Translations under genes and position numbers: made by a program
The notes under the pieces: generated by a model
Seen by the model: the letters and a program-made list of their open reading frames with translations, nothing else
Databases searched by the model: none
What the model was told of the DNA's origin: nothing
Shown here: in pieces, positions 25,679 through 48,810 of the stretch
How the letters are laid out: each line of letters starts with the position of its first letter
Numbering within the stretch: position 1 is the stretch's first letter
Assembly: GCF_037975245.1 (NCBI RefSeq)
Contig: NC_092573.1
Coordinates: 20,288,265 to 20,350,264, forward strand
Source: Apostichopus japonicus
Lineage: Eukaryota; Echinodermata; Holothuroidea; Aspidochirotida; Stichopodidae
Length of the DNA: 62,000 bases
Direction: 5' to 3'

Positions 25679-26326
25679 CAAGGGCGGCGGAAGCACTTTT
25701 AATCTGGGGGGGGGGCACCGACATCAAAGGGCACTTTGCAGCAATTCGATTGGACTGATGCAGCCTTATATTTAGTACCCTTTATAATTCTTATTGTATT
25801 ATCTTATTTGTGTATACACATCACTCCATCAACGCCCCCCCCCCAGGAAAATATGCATACTAGCACTGCAATATCCAATGTGCAAATTGGGAAACAAGGA
25901 ACAAGTTTTCTTTTGAGACAAAATGAGGCGAAATCATGCTAATTGCTAATGTAGGAATCTTCCGAATTAGAGTTTATTTCTTGTTAATATCTTAACAAAT
26001 TTGTTTCATTCGAAATAGCTTTAAGTTTGACCCACAGAAATTCACTAAAAGTCAGAGGCGTAGCCAGGAGTTGCAAAGTTGTATGCACGACTATCTGAAC
26101 GGAGCGCCACCATCGGTTGGCGCAGAGCGTAGTAGAAAATTTTTGGTTTTACAAACCCCTCAGATGGCCGGAAAAAGGCCCTTCCCGAGTGTTCATTCTG
26201 GTTCCCTATAGCTGGCCTCTTGCTAACTTGAGACACCTCAATTTTTATGTAGAAAATGGGCACATTTTTAACCTGGGGAAAAGTGGGGGCATGTTCCCCC
26301 TGTGCCCCCCGGTTCCGCCGCCCTTG
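25679..26326. mobile_element. hAT element nested in the 25.3-kb transposon (648 bp)
   Basis: Perfect 14-bp inverted ends CAAGGGCGGCGGAA and a perfect 8-bp duplication ccgcccat at 25671-25678 and 26327-26334. The right half contains what looks like the left terminus of another element (CAGAGGCGTAGCC at 26053) with no matching right end. The copy therefore has its own internal history. Confidence 0.88.
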
Positions 26327-26735
26327 CCGCCCATGCCCGTGAGAAGTGGTGACTGGGTGAAGAAAAAGCCATGCCGTTTGAAAACATGGGCAGAAAAAGT
26401 GAAAGTAGCGAAACCTAAGGTAAAACGCGCGATAACGAAGTGATTATTTTCCAGGTTAATTGAGACTGTATCAAACGCGAGCTTAGGACAAACATATTCA
26501 AAGGTAATGGCATTACTAATCCCGATATGTCGTCTTTGAGGTGTGTGGAAAATCCGCAACGACCATCAAAGAGCAATTGAATATTTAGTCTACTTTTCGA
26601 TTTCGAAAACACTTTTTTTTTAAATTATGACAAAATTTTATGACACCTTTGATTTTTTTTTGGGGGGGGCCTGTGGACCCGGGCCCCAATGGGCACGACG
26701 CCACTGACCCCAGGGCCTCAGATATAGGCCCATTG

Positions 26736-27096
26736 CAGGGGTGGGCAACCTTTTGAATGAATGGGCCAGATTTTAGGAGTGAAATATTGACAGGGCCGCA
26801 CCTAACCAACGGCCTGCTGCTGATTTCAAACCTTTGATTCTGAGGACGTTCAAGCAATAGGTGTGTGTACTTAATCTGTATTCACAAAACCATAATGTCA
26901 ATACAGTCCTGTTGATAATTAATGGTGATAATAGACCAACCTGACAGCATCATAAGTGCAGATAAATTCTAAGCAGCTAGCTCGTTTTTGGTGATGATGC
27001 AAAATAGATTGATTTTTTTCTTTTTCTTGAGACATCTCACGGGCCGCAAAAAAATCACTGGCGGGCCGCATGTGGCCCGCAGGTTGCCCACCCCTG
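26736..27096. mobile_element. hAT MITE with CAGGGGTGGGCAACCT ends (361 bp)
   Basis: A perfect 16-bp inverted repeat bounds the element. This type of end (GGGGTGGGCAACC, then GGGCCGC-rich subterminal sequence) is familiar from hAT MITEs in many animals. Flanks gcccattg and gtctatag agree at only 5 of 8 positions, so the target duplication has decayed or the boundary has been altered. Confidence 0.8.
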
Positions 27097-27603
27097 GTCT
27101 ATAGGAACGATGTCCCAAAATTTCCCCGGACATATAGGCGAAGGAAGCTATCTGCCGCGACTGCATGTGAGTTTCTCGACTTTCTGTCCTGGGAGTCATA
27201 CCACAAATGGTGCATTTCCTCATACGCCATTATTAATAATTTAAATAACTAACTACTAAGGCACAGCCCATATCAGAGTTCGTATAGCGAGCTTAGCGCA
27301 AATTTGGCGCCAGCATGTTAAACCAGGTTGCTAGGTCTACGAGAATACATTTACATGAAATTTGAAAACAAGGATAGCAAGACAAACAACTTTTATTATG
27401 TTATCAGGACCTCACACATGCGCATGTATCGTCAGACTTAGAATAGGTCCCATGTGAGTGGTGGCTAAAGTGATGAAGGCATGAAAATAAATCAGTGGTT
27501 GTTCGTTGGAGTCCTCAAGCAAGTTACCTCGGTTGCTAGGTGGATTTGCATCTGGTTATCGGGTGAATTCTGGTCGGAGCGTACTATGTAACCACCATGT
27601 ACC

Positions 27604-28425
27604 CAGGGACGTAGCTAAGGCCTGATGATTGGGGGGGGGGGGGTAGTGGCTGAAAATCGGTTTTGAAGCCAGAAAATTCCAACTGCTGCTTTGTACCCCC
27701 CACCCTCCCGCTACTCGTGAACGATACGGTCAGTGTCAGTCAGAAAACCCAATCTTTCGCGACTGCACTTCTGTTACGAACTCATTTCAAAAACTTATTG
27801 GCCCCCCCCCCCCCACCCCAACCAAATATTTTTGTGAAATTCGGGCAATATGCTGATAGCTTTTTTGATAATTTGCAATGTGTTTTTCAGTGGTTATACT
27901 GATATTATTATTACCCAACAATTCTCACCAATACGGAAGGGTAATAAGACGGAAAATGATTGTATGCTATTTGCATGCGATGTAAAAACCGATGCATGCC
28001 TGTATGATATGCACATGATCATGTGTGATGCGCGCGTAGCGCGCGAAAAATTTTGGTTATATTTTTTCGGGCAAGTCGTTACAACCCCCCCCCCCCCCAC
28101 AAAACAAATTGGGCTCCTACGCCTATGACGGTAGTTCTATTAGGCATTTTTTTGTAGTATTCAAAATCATAAGAAGTTTTGTACGGTGGAGTATAAGAAT
28201 CGCGAGAAACAATTTCCCAAAGTGGCAAGGAAAACGTGGTAAATATGACAGGTTAAAGGTCAATTTTGAACGAAATTTTAAAAAAATTTTACATGAAAAG
28301 GCCTAGATAAACTAGAGTGCGACAGTCGGAAATTCCGACTGTCGCACTCCAATTTTCCAACTAGCGTCAGTTTTACCATGGCTTGGGGGTGAGACACACC
28401 CACACCCCCTCTAACGACGTCCCTG
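27604..28425. mobile_element. hAT MITE family A, copy 2 (822 bp)
   Basis: Same CAGGGACGT ends and body as 7796-8725, shorter by internal deletions. The flanks catgtacc and cgcggtga do not match, so one side has been rearranged after insertion. The right end sits directly against the hAT transposase remnant, in what would be its last codons. Confidence 0.8.
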
Positions 28426-28740
28426 CGCGGTGAATATGGAACACGATCACATGGTTCAGCCTCTGTTGAGTCATGGTGCTCCGTAGCCTTGTCTTCAAAC
28501 GCCTCAAAGCACTAAAAGATCTCTCGGCTTCCGTCGAACTGGCGGAGGAGACGAGGAGCAACCGCACGAGAGCTTCGACTTCACCAAACATAGCCCGTAC
28601 CACTGGATTCATCAAATTGAATATTTGTCTATACCCTTCAACCGACGACGAATGGAACTGGCCTCGAAATAAAGCTTAAGATTGTTGGAGAGCTCAGGGT
28701 ACCAACTCACGAGATCTGGGTGGAATTCTCCATTCAGCAA
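28426..28740 (-). pseudogene. hAT transposase C-terminal dimerisation domain, broken
   Basis: The minus-strand frame from 28615 reads MMNPVVRAMFGEVEALVRLL, then SSASSTEAERSFSALRRLKT, then RLRSTMTQQRLNHV. This is the conserved C-terminal hAT dimerisation motif (SSASTERSFSALRRLK type), as in ZMYM1-like and p52-repressor-like transposase relatives. Upstream in the same frame FRGQFHSSSVEGYRQIFNL is readable back to a TAA, and a further matching stretch (HPDLVSWYPELSNN) lies in another frame, so there is at least one frameshift. The C-terminal end is cut by the MITE at 27604-28425. No BED zinc finger or catalytic core remains. Confidence 0.85.
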
Positions 28741-29108
28741 CATTGAGTGATATTCGAGGATATGAATCCTAAGATGTGTAAGCCGTAACCAAATAGAGCC
28801 ACGACACTACTCTTTTTCCAAATGTGTGGGGGGACATTTGATATTGTTTCCCACATCCATCGAATTGTGGGGGGACGTGTCCCCCCGTCCCCCCCCCCCC
28901 TGGATTGACGCCCATGATCAGAAGATGTATCGGTATTAATGACATAGCAAGTGGAAATAAATAAATGTCCTTTCAAGGTTGGAATGTAATGCTATGATTA
29001 TAAGAAAACTAATTGCGTTATCTAAAATACACACAGTGGGATGAAATTAGACAAGTGAGGGGTGGATGGGGAGGGGAGAGGGGGAGGGAGGGGAGACTGT
29101 GAAGGAAC

Positions 29109-29221
<113 letters not shown>

Positions 29222-29290
29222 ATGAATGTGGAGCAAGTGGTATGACAGATAACTAGTAAATAAATAAAGATCCACACCAGAAAAATTCCA

Positions 29291-29332
29291 CTTCACGATC
29301 GGTTTCGTCCTTTTTGGACTCATCAGGCGAAG
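29291..29332 (-). ncRNA. Hammerhead ribozyme, copy 2
   Basis: This is the same fold as the copy at 19.5 kb: helix I CUUCGC/GUGAAG, CUGAUGA, helix II GUCC-AAAAA-GGAC, GAAA and cleavage triplet AUC. Helix III is CC/GA here, one base from the other copy, so it should be weaker. The loop of helix II changes from CAAAA to AAAAA while the stem is kept. Confidence 0.8.
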
Positions 29333-29396
29333 GTAGGAATGGAACCCCGGATCTTGTGTCACAGACCGAAGTCCGTACCACTCGACTACAGTGATT
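29333..29396 (-). ncRNA. tRNA-like block, copy 2
   Basis: Homologous to the block at 19.6 kb: an A-box-like AGTCGAGTGGTA, then a B-box-like GGGGTTCCATTCC with a substitution in the conserved TTCGA. It is therefore probably inactive. It has the same position relative to the ribozyme. Confidence 0.5.
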
Positions 29397-29806
29397 CTTC
29401 TGGTGTGTGAATGCGTGTAAACTGGCCTTGTATAACTGTTCAATGAGGGCGTATTAACCAAGTGTTATGATTGTACAGAATACACCCAGGTGCTTTGAAT
29501 CTGACAATTTACACAGAATTACCACTTTTTGTAGGCAAGCCAAGCCGTAAATAAGAAATGAATGTGTAGCAAGTGGTATGACAGATAAATAGTAAATACG
29601 CATTCACACATTTACGAACAGGAACGTTTACTGATTTTTTTTTAAATCGGGTTTACCATATCCAGAAACCGGAATGAAATGTACCTCTTATCTTTTTAAA
29701 TTGTCACGGTTACATATACCGAATGTTGGACTTCTACGACATGCTTTTAAGTTCACGCCTTCCCCCTCTCTCTCTCCAGCTTCAAAACAAATATTCTTCT
29801 TTGGAA

Positions 29807-30167
29807 CTATTATGCAGAAACTAACAATTGTTCAGAAATCTGACTCAATGTGAAGACTATATAGGCTATATAGCCTATACCTTTTCAAAATTCCGAACAA
29901 ATCCGAAACCAAACTAGGAAATCTAACTATTATGCAGAAACTAACAATTGTTCAGAAATCTGACTTCATGTAAAAACTATATAGGCTATATAGCCTATAC
30001 TTTTTAAAAATTCCGAACAAATCCGAAACCAAACTAAGAAATCCAACTATTATGCAGAAACTAACAATTGTTTAGAAATCAGACTTCATGTAAAAACTGT
30101 ATAGGCTATGTAGCCTATACTTTTTCAAAATTCCGAAAAAAATCCGAAACCAAAACTGAGAAATCGA
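29807..30167 (+). repeat. Three tandem 120-bp repeats
   Basis: The unit starting CTATTATGCAGAAACTAACA recurs with an exact 120-bp period at 29807, 29927 and 30047; the last copy is 121 bp. Units differ by a few substitutions. Each includes the palindrome TATAGGCTATATAGCCTATA, intact in two units and mutated in the third. Confidence 0.97.
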
Positions 30168-31779
30168 TTGACGTGATCATCACAAAATACCAAACATTTC
30201 TATTTCAGGGGGAAAAAATGGATGTAAAATGATATCAGCAAAGAAAGTGACATGAAATTTACGATGAATTTAATGTCTATCGGCTCTCCATGACAATACG
30301 TATAAGTACATCAAGTTATTTAAGAAACCATAAAGAATGTATATAATATCTATATACAATTTGCCGTATTCATTTTCTTCTTCGTTTTATATTTTTGTTC
30401 ATGCTCAAGTTACAAACTTTATCTTTTGTGATGTCATGCGCAGTTATATGTAATAGTTCATGTGGTGAAATTTTATCAAGTCTACATGGATTAATAAAGA
30501 AGAATATTGATATTGCCTTCGATCCCTTTTGTTTGCAGCAATATTCTCTGAAGTCTCGCCAAGCTTAGTTTAACCCCTTTATTGAAGCATAAGGTACATG
30601 CGTTTATAGCATATATTCTCGTTAACTGCACAAATACAATTTACACATGCATGCAGCTTCAACTCACTGTAGAATCGGTTAAAGAAAGTAAGTCGTTTTA
30701 CAGTTAATATCTAGCCTATACAGACCAACTACTCTTTCGTGTATTATAAGGCACCTAAATATATACTGTAGTATATACAGACTGCTTTAAAATAAGTCAC
30801 TGAGGCTGAAGTGGTTATTGTCGTGAGGTCCCGAATCTAACTATTCACTAATTGCCCTCTTCTTGAACAGAGAAGGAAAACACAAACAATTAAAGACCTC
30901 GTAGAGAGAATATTGCTTTAATGACTTGAGTGATTCTGATGGGAACAGAAATATAGGATTTTCAGGGGAAAATATAAAAACAAATTACCTTAACCGATTT
31001 ATGAAATTAAAATGGTCAAAACGAAGAAGATTAGCCTAACTTTAAAACAAACCTACATTTTTGTAGAAGTAATTACACGCAATAAAAAAAAATCTTATGT
31101 CGTCAAAAATGTCGACAATTTTTCCCTTCATTTTTTTTAAAAGAAACTTGACTGTGTATACTTCAGCTTATTAACCACGTGGTTATCATACGTTATTTTT
31201 TAATATGGAATATTAGAGAAAATAATAGAGGAAAATTGAATAATAACCAGAAATCATAATATTGCTGCTATTGTCGTTCTTACAACCACTAAAGGTAACG
31301 AAATATGTTGAAATTCATCAAAGTATATGAAACGATTGTGGTTATTTTGAAAGAAGGAGGGATTTTTTTTTGGATGTAATTATTTTGTCATAACATAAAT
31401 GTTGGTATCAATTTTGCATGATACTCTAGAAGATCATAAAAAAGAAGAAAGAAGATATGTCGTAAGGATGGTAAGATGCCTTCATCCTGATCTCCAGAGA
31501 GCATACTAGTGATTTAAAAATGAAAGTAAATTGCTAATCAGTCTTGATCAAACTAACGTAGAGGAAGTCGTATATTCAGAAGATATTTTAAATGTAACCA
31601 AGTGATATATTGACAGTAATATAAACAATCTTCTCTACAGTATATCCGTAGCTAAATGTGAACGTCGGTGTATGGTTTCAAGAGCAGCCTATTCGTGTAC
31701 ACAATCATTGGTTTTTAGTTACTTTCCATCCATATTTGAGGGCAAAAGAAAAGAAAAACTCAAAAAGAACAAGAAGAAG
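30168..31779. other. No gene seen
   Basis: AT-rich, no repeat or exon recognised. Confidence 0.55.
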
Positions 31780-34119
<2,340 letters not shown>

Positions 34120-34139
34120 GACTAAATGCAATCGTCAAT

Positions 34140-44143
<10,004 letters not shown>

Positions 44144-44296
44144 ACCACAAGGACCATGGAACATTTCCGACATTTTAGGGGACATTATGGGAGGTGAGGA
44201 GGGCGGGGGGGGGGGGGGAAGCGGGGGAAGGACTGCAGGAGTTACACCAGTGTTAAGTGCTGGTGAAACTGCCGTCTACGGCGTCACCAGTAAAAT

Positions 44297-44302
44297 AATA
44301 AA
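44297..44302 (+). terminator. Candidate poly(A) signal of receptor gene
   Basis: AATAAA lies 154 bases after the receptor stop codon. A second AATAAA is at 44536-44541. Which is used cannot be told from sequence alone. Confidence 0.4.
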
Positions 44303-44850
44303 AATTTAAAAATATCCGGGCAACGCCCTCATCCCCGCCCCCCCCCCCTCCAAATGAAAACCGTGTTGGGCACCCTGAAACAGACATGCAGCAGAGAGAG
44401 AGAAAGAGAGGGAGACATAGGGATTAAGGCAGTGGATAAGGGTTCTGAACCGTCGGTGTTGCACGCTAGGAAGGATACACAATGATGATACAGTACCAAT
44501 ACATGTATGCCAATGAGACATATAAAGAAGAAGACAATAAATGATGATAGTTATATAAGTTATCTTATTTCTTTGCTAGTTGTCGGGGTGGGGTGGGGGT
44601 GGGGGTGGGGGGATAAATGCACCAAAAATGAATTTGGAAGTTTTCTCAAAAATGCAGAAATTACCCGGTAAAGCAAAATGCAATGACACAACTATTTTTT
44701 TGACTAACTTATAAGAAACTAATGCAATCAACATCTTGTTTCATAGGAATCTGAGTTAAACTATAGCTGTTTTTACGAATCTGTATAACATCTTTGTATT
44801 GGTTTATAGATGAAATTAAAGAAAATGTACATGATGTTGTGGAATAGCGA

Positions 44851-45067
44851 ATGTATGTATGTATGTATGTATGTATGTATGTATGTATGTATGTATGTAT
44901 GTATGTATGTATGTATGTATGTATGTATGTATGTATGTATGTATGTATGTATGTATGTATGTATGTATGTATGTATGTATGTATGTATGTATGTATGTAT
45001 GTATGTATGTATGTATGTATGTATGTATGTATGTATGTATGTATGTATGTATGTATGTATGTATGTG
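44851..45067 (+). repeat. (GTAT)n microsatellite, about 54 uninterrupted copies
   Basis: A perfect tetranucleotide run of about 216 bp. The Met-Tyr-Val-Cys and Thr-Tyr-Ile-His frames over it are artefacts. Confidence 0.99.
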
Positions 45068-46726
45068 TGTGTATGAGATTAGGCTAAAAAGCACTATAAA
45101 CAATATGTATTTAATTAATATATCCGGGGATACTGCTGGTATATGTAGTATGAGTAAATAGTATACAGCACAAAATGAAAATATGACAAAAGTATATAAA
45201 ATGAGCACTGGCGGGGGAATACAAACACTGACATCAGGAGTAAATATGAAACTCCCGTCTCCAGGAATATGAACGCGTTACATGAATGTGCACACTGGAT
45301 GGACGGATGGATACAGAACTATATAGTAAAATTACGTTTTATTATTAATTTAGTTAATGAGTGATGCGTATCACGTGATGTTTGCGTGACAACTAAAATG
45401 TACTGGCAGGCTGGAAGGAAACCACATTGAGAGTTGCGGAGTAGTTCGTCCTGCTTTAATGGAGGAAACATGAACATTTTGACCAATTGTGATATAAATT
45501 GTCTATCTTTTTAAAGAAAAAAAAAGAGGGGAGGGGGCCGGATCCAGGATATTTAATGGAGGGAAAGGGGGTAGCCCTGAACTCGTTTAAGCCACCTCCC
45601 CGGGTAATGGGTATGGGAATGGTCCTCCCACCACCTCACCCTATATCCAACAGGTTGCACTTTGAACTGTTATGTGGGGTTGAACATGAGGGGTGGTTGT
45701 ACTGCACCCCACACGCCCCTGGACTCGCGCTCCTCATCTCAGATCTCATGGCTGTCAATAGAGGGCACTAGTCAATAGCCTATCTATGATAGGAACATAA
45801 CTTGACATTGGTATATCGTACTGCAATCACTACCACAGAGGGACACGAAGTATCTTTCGTCTCTCTAAATTGCTTAGCTGGCCCGGCACCATGGGCGGGG
45901 CAAGGATGGGGTTGTGGTGATGGTGGCGGGGGAGTGAAATTTTAGAAAGCTATAATAAGAAACTTTGGGGTATGTCACGAGTGACATGTTTGCAGCATAT
46001 GTTATCCGACACCAGACCGTTGGACGGTGAGCCAATATTGTGGTCTTTCCGGTCTCTTACAATAAATAATATGATTTATTCATGCTATTATTAATAGAAA
46101 ACCGTGCGAAAGTGTTAGGAAAGTACGCTTAGCCATCACGAAAACGGTATATCGCTGATGGTACAATTCTATATGTTTATACCCCTTTTTACAACGGACA
46201 GAAAAGTTTCTTTTAAAATAGGGAGAGGGGAGGTTACAACAAGAAACATGATTGCACCTATATATGTGTACAGAGAACTCGAAATTGAAAGCTCTTGAGC
46301 TCCAGGCATGCAGTACATATCGATTGGGAATATCAGTATTGGTACAAAGCTATTACGAACTTATTTCGTTACGTTTTCGGTTTCATTTTTTTAACTTTGA
46401 CGATATTTAGAAAAGTCATGCATGTATAGGTGTAGACCATTGTGGATATGATTAGCAAAGGTTATGACGTCATGACCAAGCCAACATCCGTCATATTATT
46501 TAGCAAATTATAAGTTTAATTAATTGTTCAGATATTTTACAATTATCGGCTCTATAAATAGACGAAGAAATTACTCAGAACTTAACATCGGTGATGGTTC
46601 GTCTTTCCTCGTCTCCTTGGTTACAAAGAAAAAACCTTCTTATTAAATTGCCATCTTGCGTTTTGGAATGTTTAGATCTATTCCGTGTTTTAAACCTTTA
46701 CGCAATCCAGCTCTTCGTCATAAATT

Positions 46727-46985
46727 GTTTAACAAGGAGAATCAAACACAGCCATCGTCACTGGTCTATGTGACGGGATATTTGTGAAGAACAACCCTAC
46801 CTACCCAACCCCTCCTATCACCCATCCTCTTTAACAAGGAGAAGCAAACTTTACTAAATTGGTCCATGTGATAGAGATATCTGAGATGAAGACCCCCCCC
46901 CCCTCCCCTATATCCGTCATCCTTTCACTCCACCCTCAACAACCAGGAAAAGCAAGTGCAACCTTAATTTATGGTCTACGTGTTG
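46727..46985 (+). repeat. Degenerate ~105-bp tandem repeat, 3 copies
   Basis: AACAAGGAGAA-GCAAA followed by TGGTCTATGTG-type sequence recurs at 46731, 46833 and about 46938. Confidence 0.6.
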
Positions 46986-47427
46986 TAAATATAATAAAAA
47001 ATATTATAAAAATCCAACACCTTCTCTCACCCCATCAAATTCTTCAAGATTCTTTCAAAACTTTCAAAATATATGGACCCATTTCGCATCGTCCGTTTTA
47101 CCAAACTTGGTCCAAGTGGAGGCAACCCCTCCTCCATGACGAAGCATCCGCCCCACCAAATAACAAGAATGGTGATTCCCCTCCCACCCTGGGTACTACG
47201 ATAACACACAAACGCAAAATGACAGCCCCTGACTTAACGTTTAAACGCTGACATCTCCAAGACGAACAAAAGATTTCCAACTTGTTTCGGGAACATTTCA
47301 AAGATGTGGACGATAGCACTAAACTAGGGCTATGAGGGTCGCGAGCTTCCTAGTTCTTTCAGTTTCATTAAAATAAAGCCAGAAATAATAATGTTGGCAC
47401 CTGATGCACACGTTTTAACAAAACACA

Positions 47428-47428
<1 letters not shown>

Positions 47429-47518
<90 letters not shown>

Positions 47519-47544
47519 TGTATGTATGTATGTATGTATGTATG

Positions 47545-47609
<65 letters not shown>

Positions 47610-47612
47610 TAT
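47429..47612 (+). repeat. Compound (TA)n-(GTAT)n-(TA)n microsatellite
   Basis: A GTAT tetranucleotide core inside TA dinucleotide runs. Confidence 0.96.
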
Positions 47613-48619
47613 AAATCACACACGAAACAACAACAACAACAAACTATGTAATTTTCAAGTCATTTTATTTAACTTTAACATAGTGTTTTTTTTTAACAAG
47701 TTATGACAAGAATGACATACAAAACAGCAATACGTACAGCAGTAGTACTATGGAATGTGCATGTGTGCATCCATTTATCCTTACTTACCTTATATAAAGC
47801 TATTTTAAATTTGCTTGCTTTCTGCTATACGATGAAATCATAAAAAAAAAAAGCAAAAGCAAAAGTTGGACTGAGATCACTTTCTTTTGAAAATTGAAAG
47901 AAAATATAAAGTGGTGGAATTTATCAACAGTTTCACGAGGATAACACCACACAACCCCCCCCCCTCCTCCCCTAACGTAACAATATAAAAGAAAAAGAAA
48001 AAAATGTTGATGCTATAAACCTTTCTCTCACATATTTTCAACACATTACCCACCTTAACTAGGTAATGTAATTGGTGTAAATAGATGCCACAATTCTCCT
48101 CTACAAACAAAATCCACCCCTCCCATAACATCCATTCCCCTATAGATATCATGACTAGAGACGTTGATTGCCAGTTGGACCCCACTGATAATTTTGTCAA
48201 ACAACCCCCCCCCCACTCCTCTCTCTTTTATTTTTTATCATTAACCTAGACCACCAATATAAACCACGGATGTTTCGTACCTTATAGACGGACATTTTTA
48301 TACAATAACTGACAAACAAAATTTCTGTTTTGTTTTAATATGCTTCATTTTATGTCCGGGATGAATGTGATTACAAATAAAACAGTAATATATTGTAAAT
48401 CGTTAAACAACGTCTCAGTTTATTTTACAATAAACCATTTCTACTATAACTGTACAGCAGTAAGGCTACCATATCAATACAAGTACACACACATACTGTA
48501 ATACCATTTCTATATGGTATATAGTCCTTTCTGATTATGTTGCAAATTATCATATTTGGTATCCCTAATGACAAAATCATCACTTTGGGTATGTCGCTTC
48601 GTCACAGGTTTGTCGAGCG

Positions 48620-48810
48620 AGTACACCAGCATGAGTACGAGAACAACGGCATGAGTACCAGTACAACAGCATGAGTACCAGTACAACAGCATGAGTAAGA
48701 GTACAACAGCATGAGTACCAGTTCAACAACATAAGTATACAACAGCATGAGTAAGAGCACAACAGTGTGAGTACGGGTACAACCGCATGAGTAAGAGTAC
48801 AATAGTCCAC
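48620..48810 (+). repeat. 20-bp minisatellite, about 10 copies
   Basis: The unit is CCAGTACAACAGCATGAGTA with substitutions and one 16-bp copy. Minus-strand open frames here (repeated Cys/Thr/His/Ala) are by-products of the repeat. Confidence 0.92.

Larger units (their letters stand above)
25323..28916 (-). mobile_element. Degenerate autonomous-type hAT transposon with nested insertions (3.6 kb)
   Basis: The ends CAGGGGCGTCAATCC and GGATTGACGCCCATG are complementary at 14 of 15 positions. Flanks are aacagaag (25315-25322) and atcagaag (28917-28924), 7 of 8 identical. Inside lie a hAT transposase C-terminal fragment (about 28426-28740, minus strand) and three later insertions: 25679-26326, 26736-27096 and 27604-28425. 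Removing them leaves about 1.8 kb, so the original element also lost internal sequence. Confidence 0.78.
29222..29600 (-). mobile_element. Non-autonomous ribozyme-bearing retroelement, copy 2, flanked by direct repeats
   Basis: Same body as copy 1. Here the ends are direct rather than inverted repeats: about 39 bp beginning GAATGTG(T/G)AGCAAGTGG at 29223 and again at 29562. This resembles the pseudo-LTR direct repeats of Penelope-like elements. It abuts a (TA)n tract on its left. Confidence 0.7.

Noticed and set aside
26053-26706. Possible hAT element from CAGAGGCGTAGCC to GACGCCACTG
   Set aside because: Flanking 8-mers ctaaaagt and accccagg do not match, and the interval crosses the well-supported boundary of 25679-26326. 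Both termini are better read as orphan ends of truncated elements.
44810-45208. Long Met-Tyr-Val-Cys and Thr-Tyr-Ile-His frames
   Set aside because: Artefact of the (GTAT)n run.
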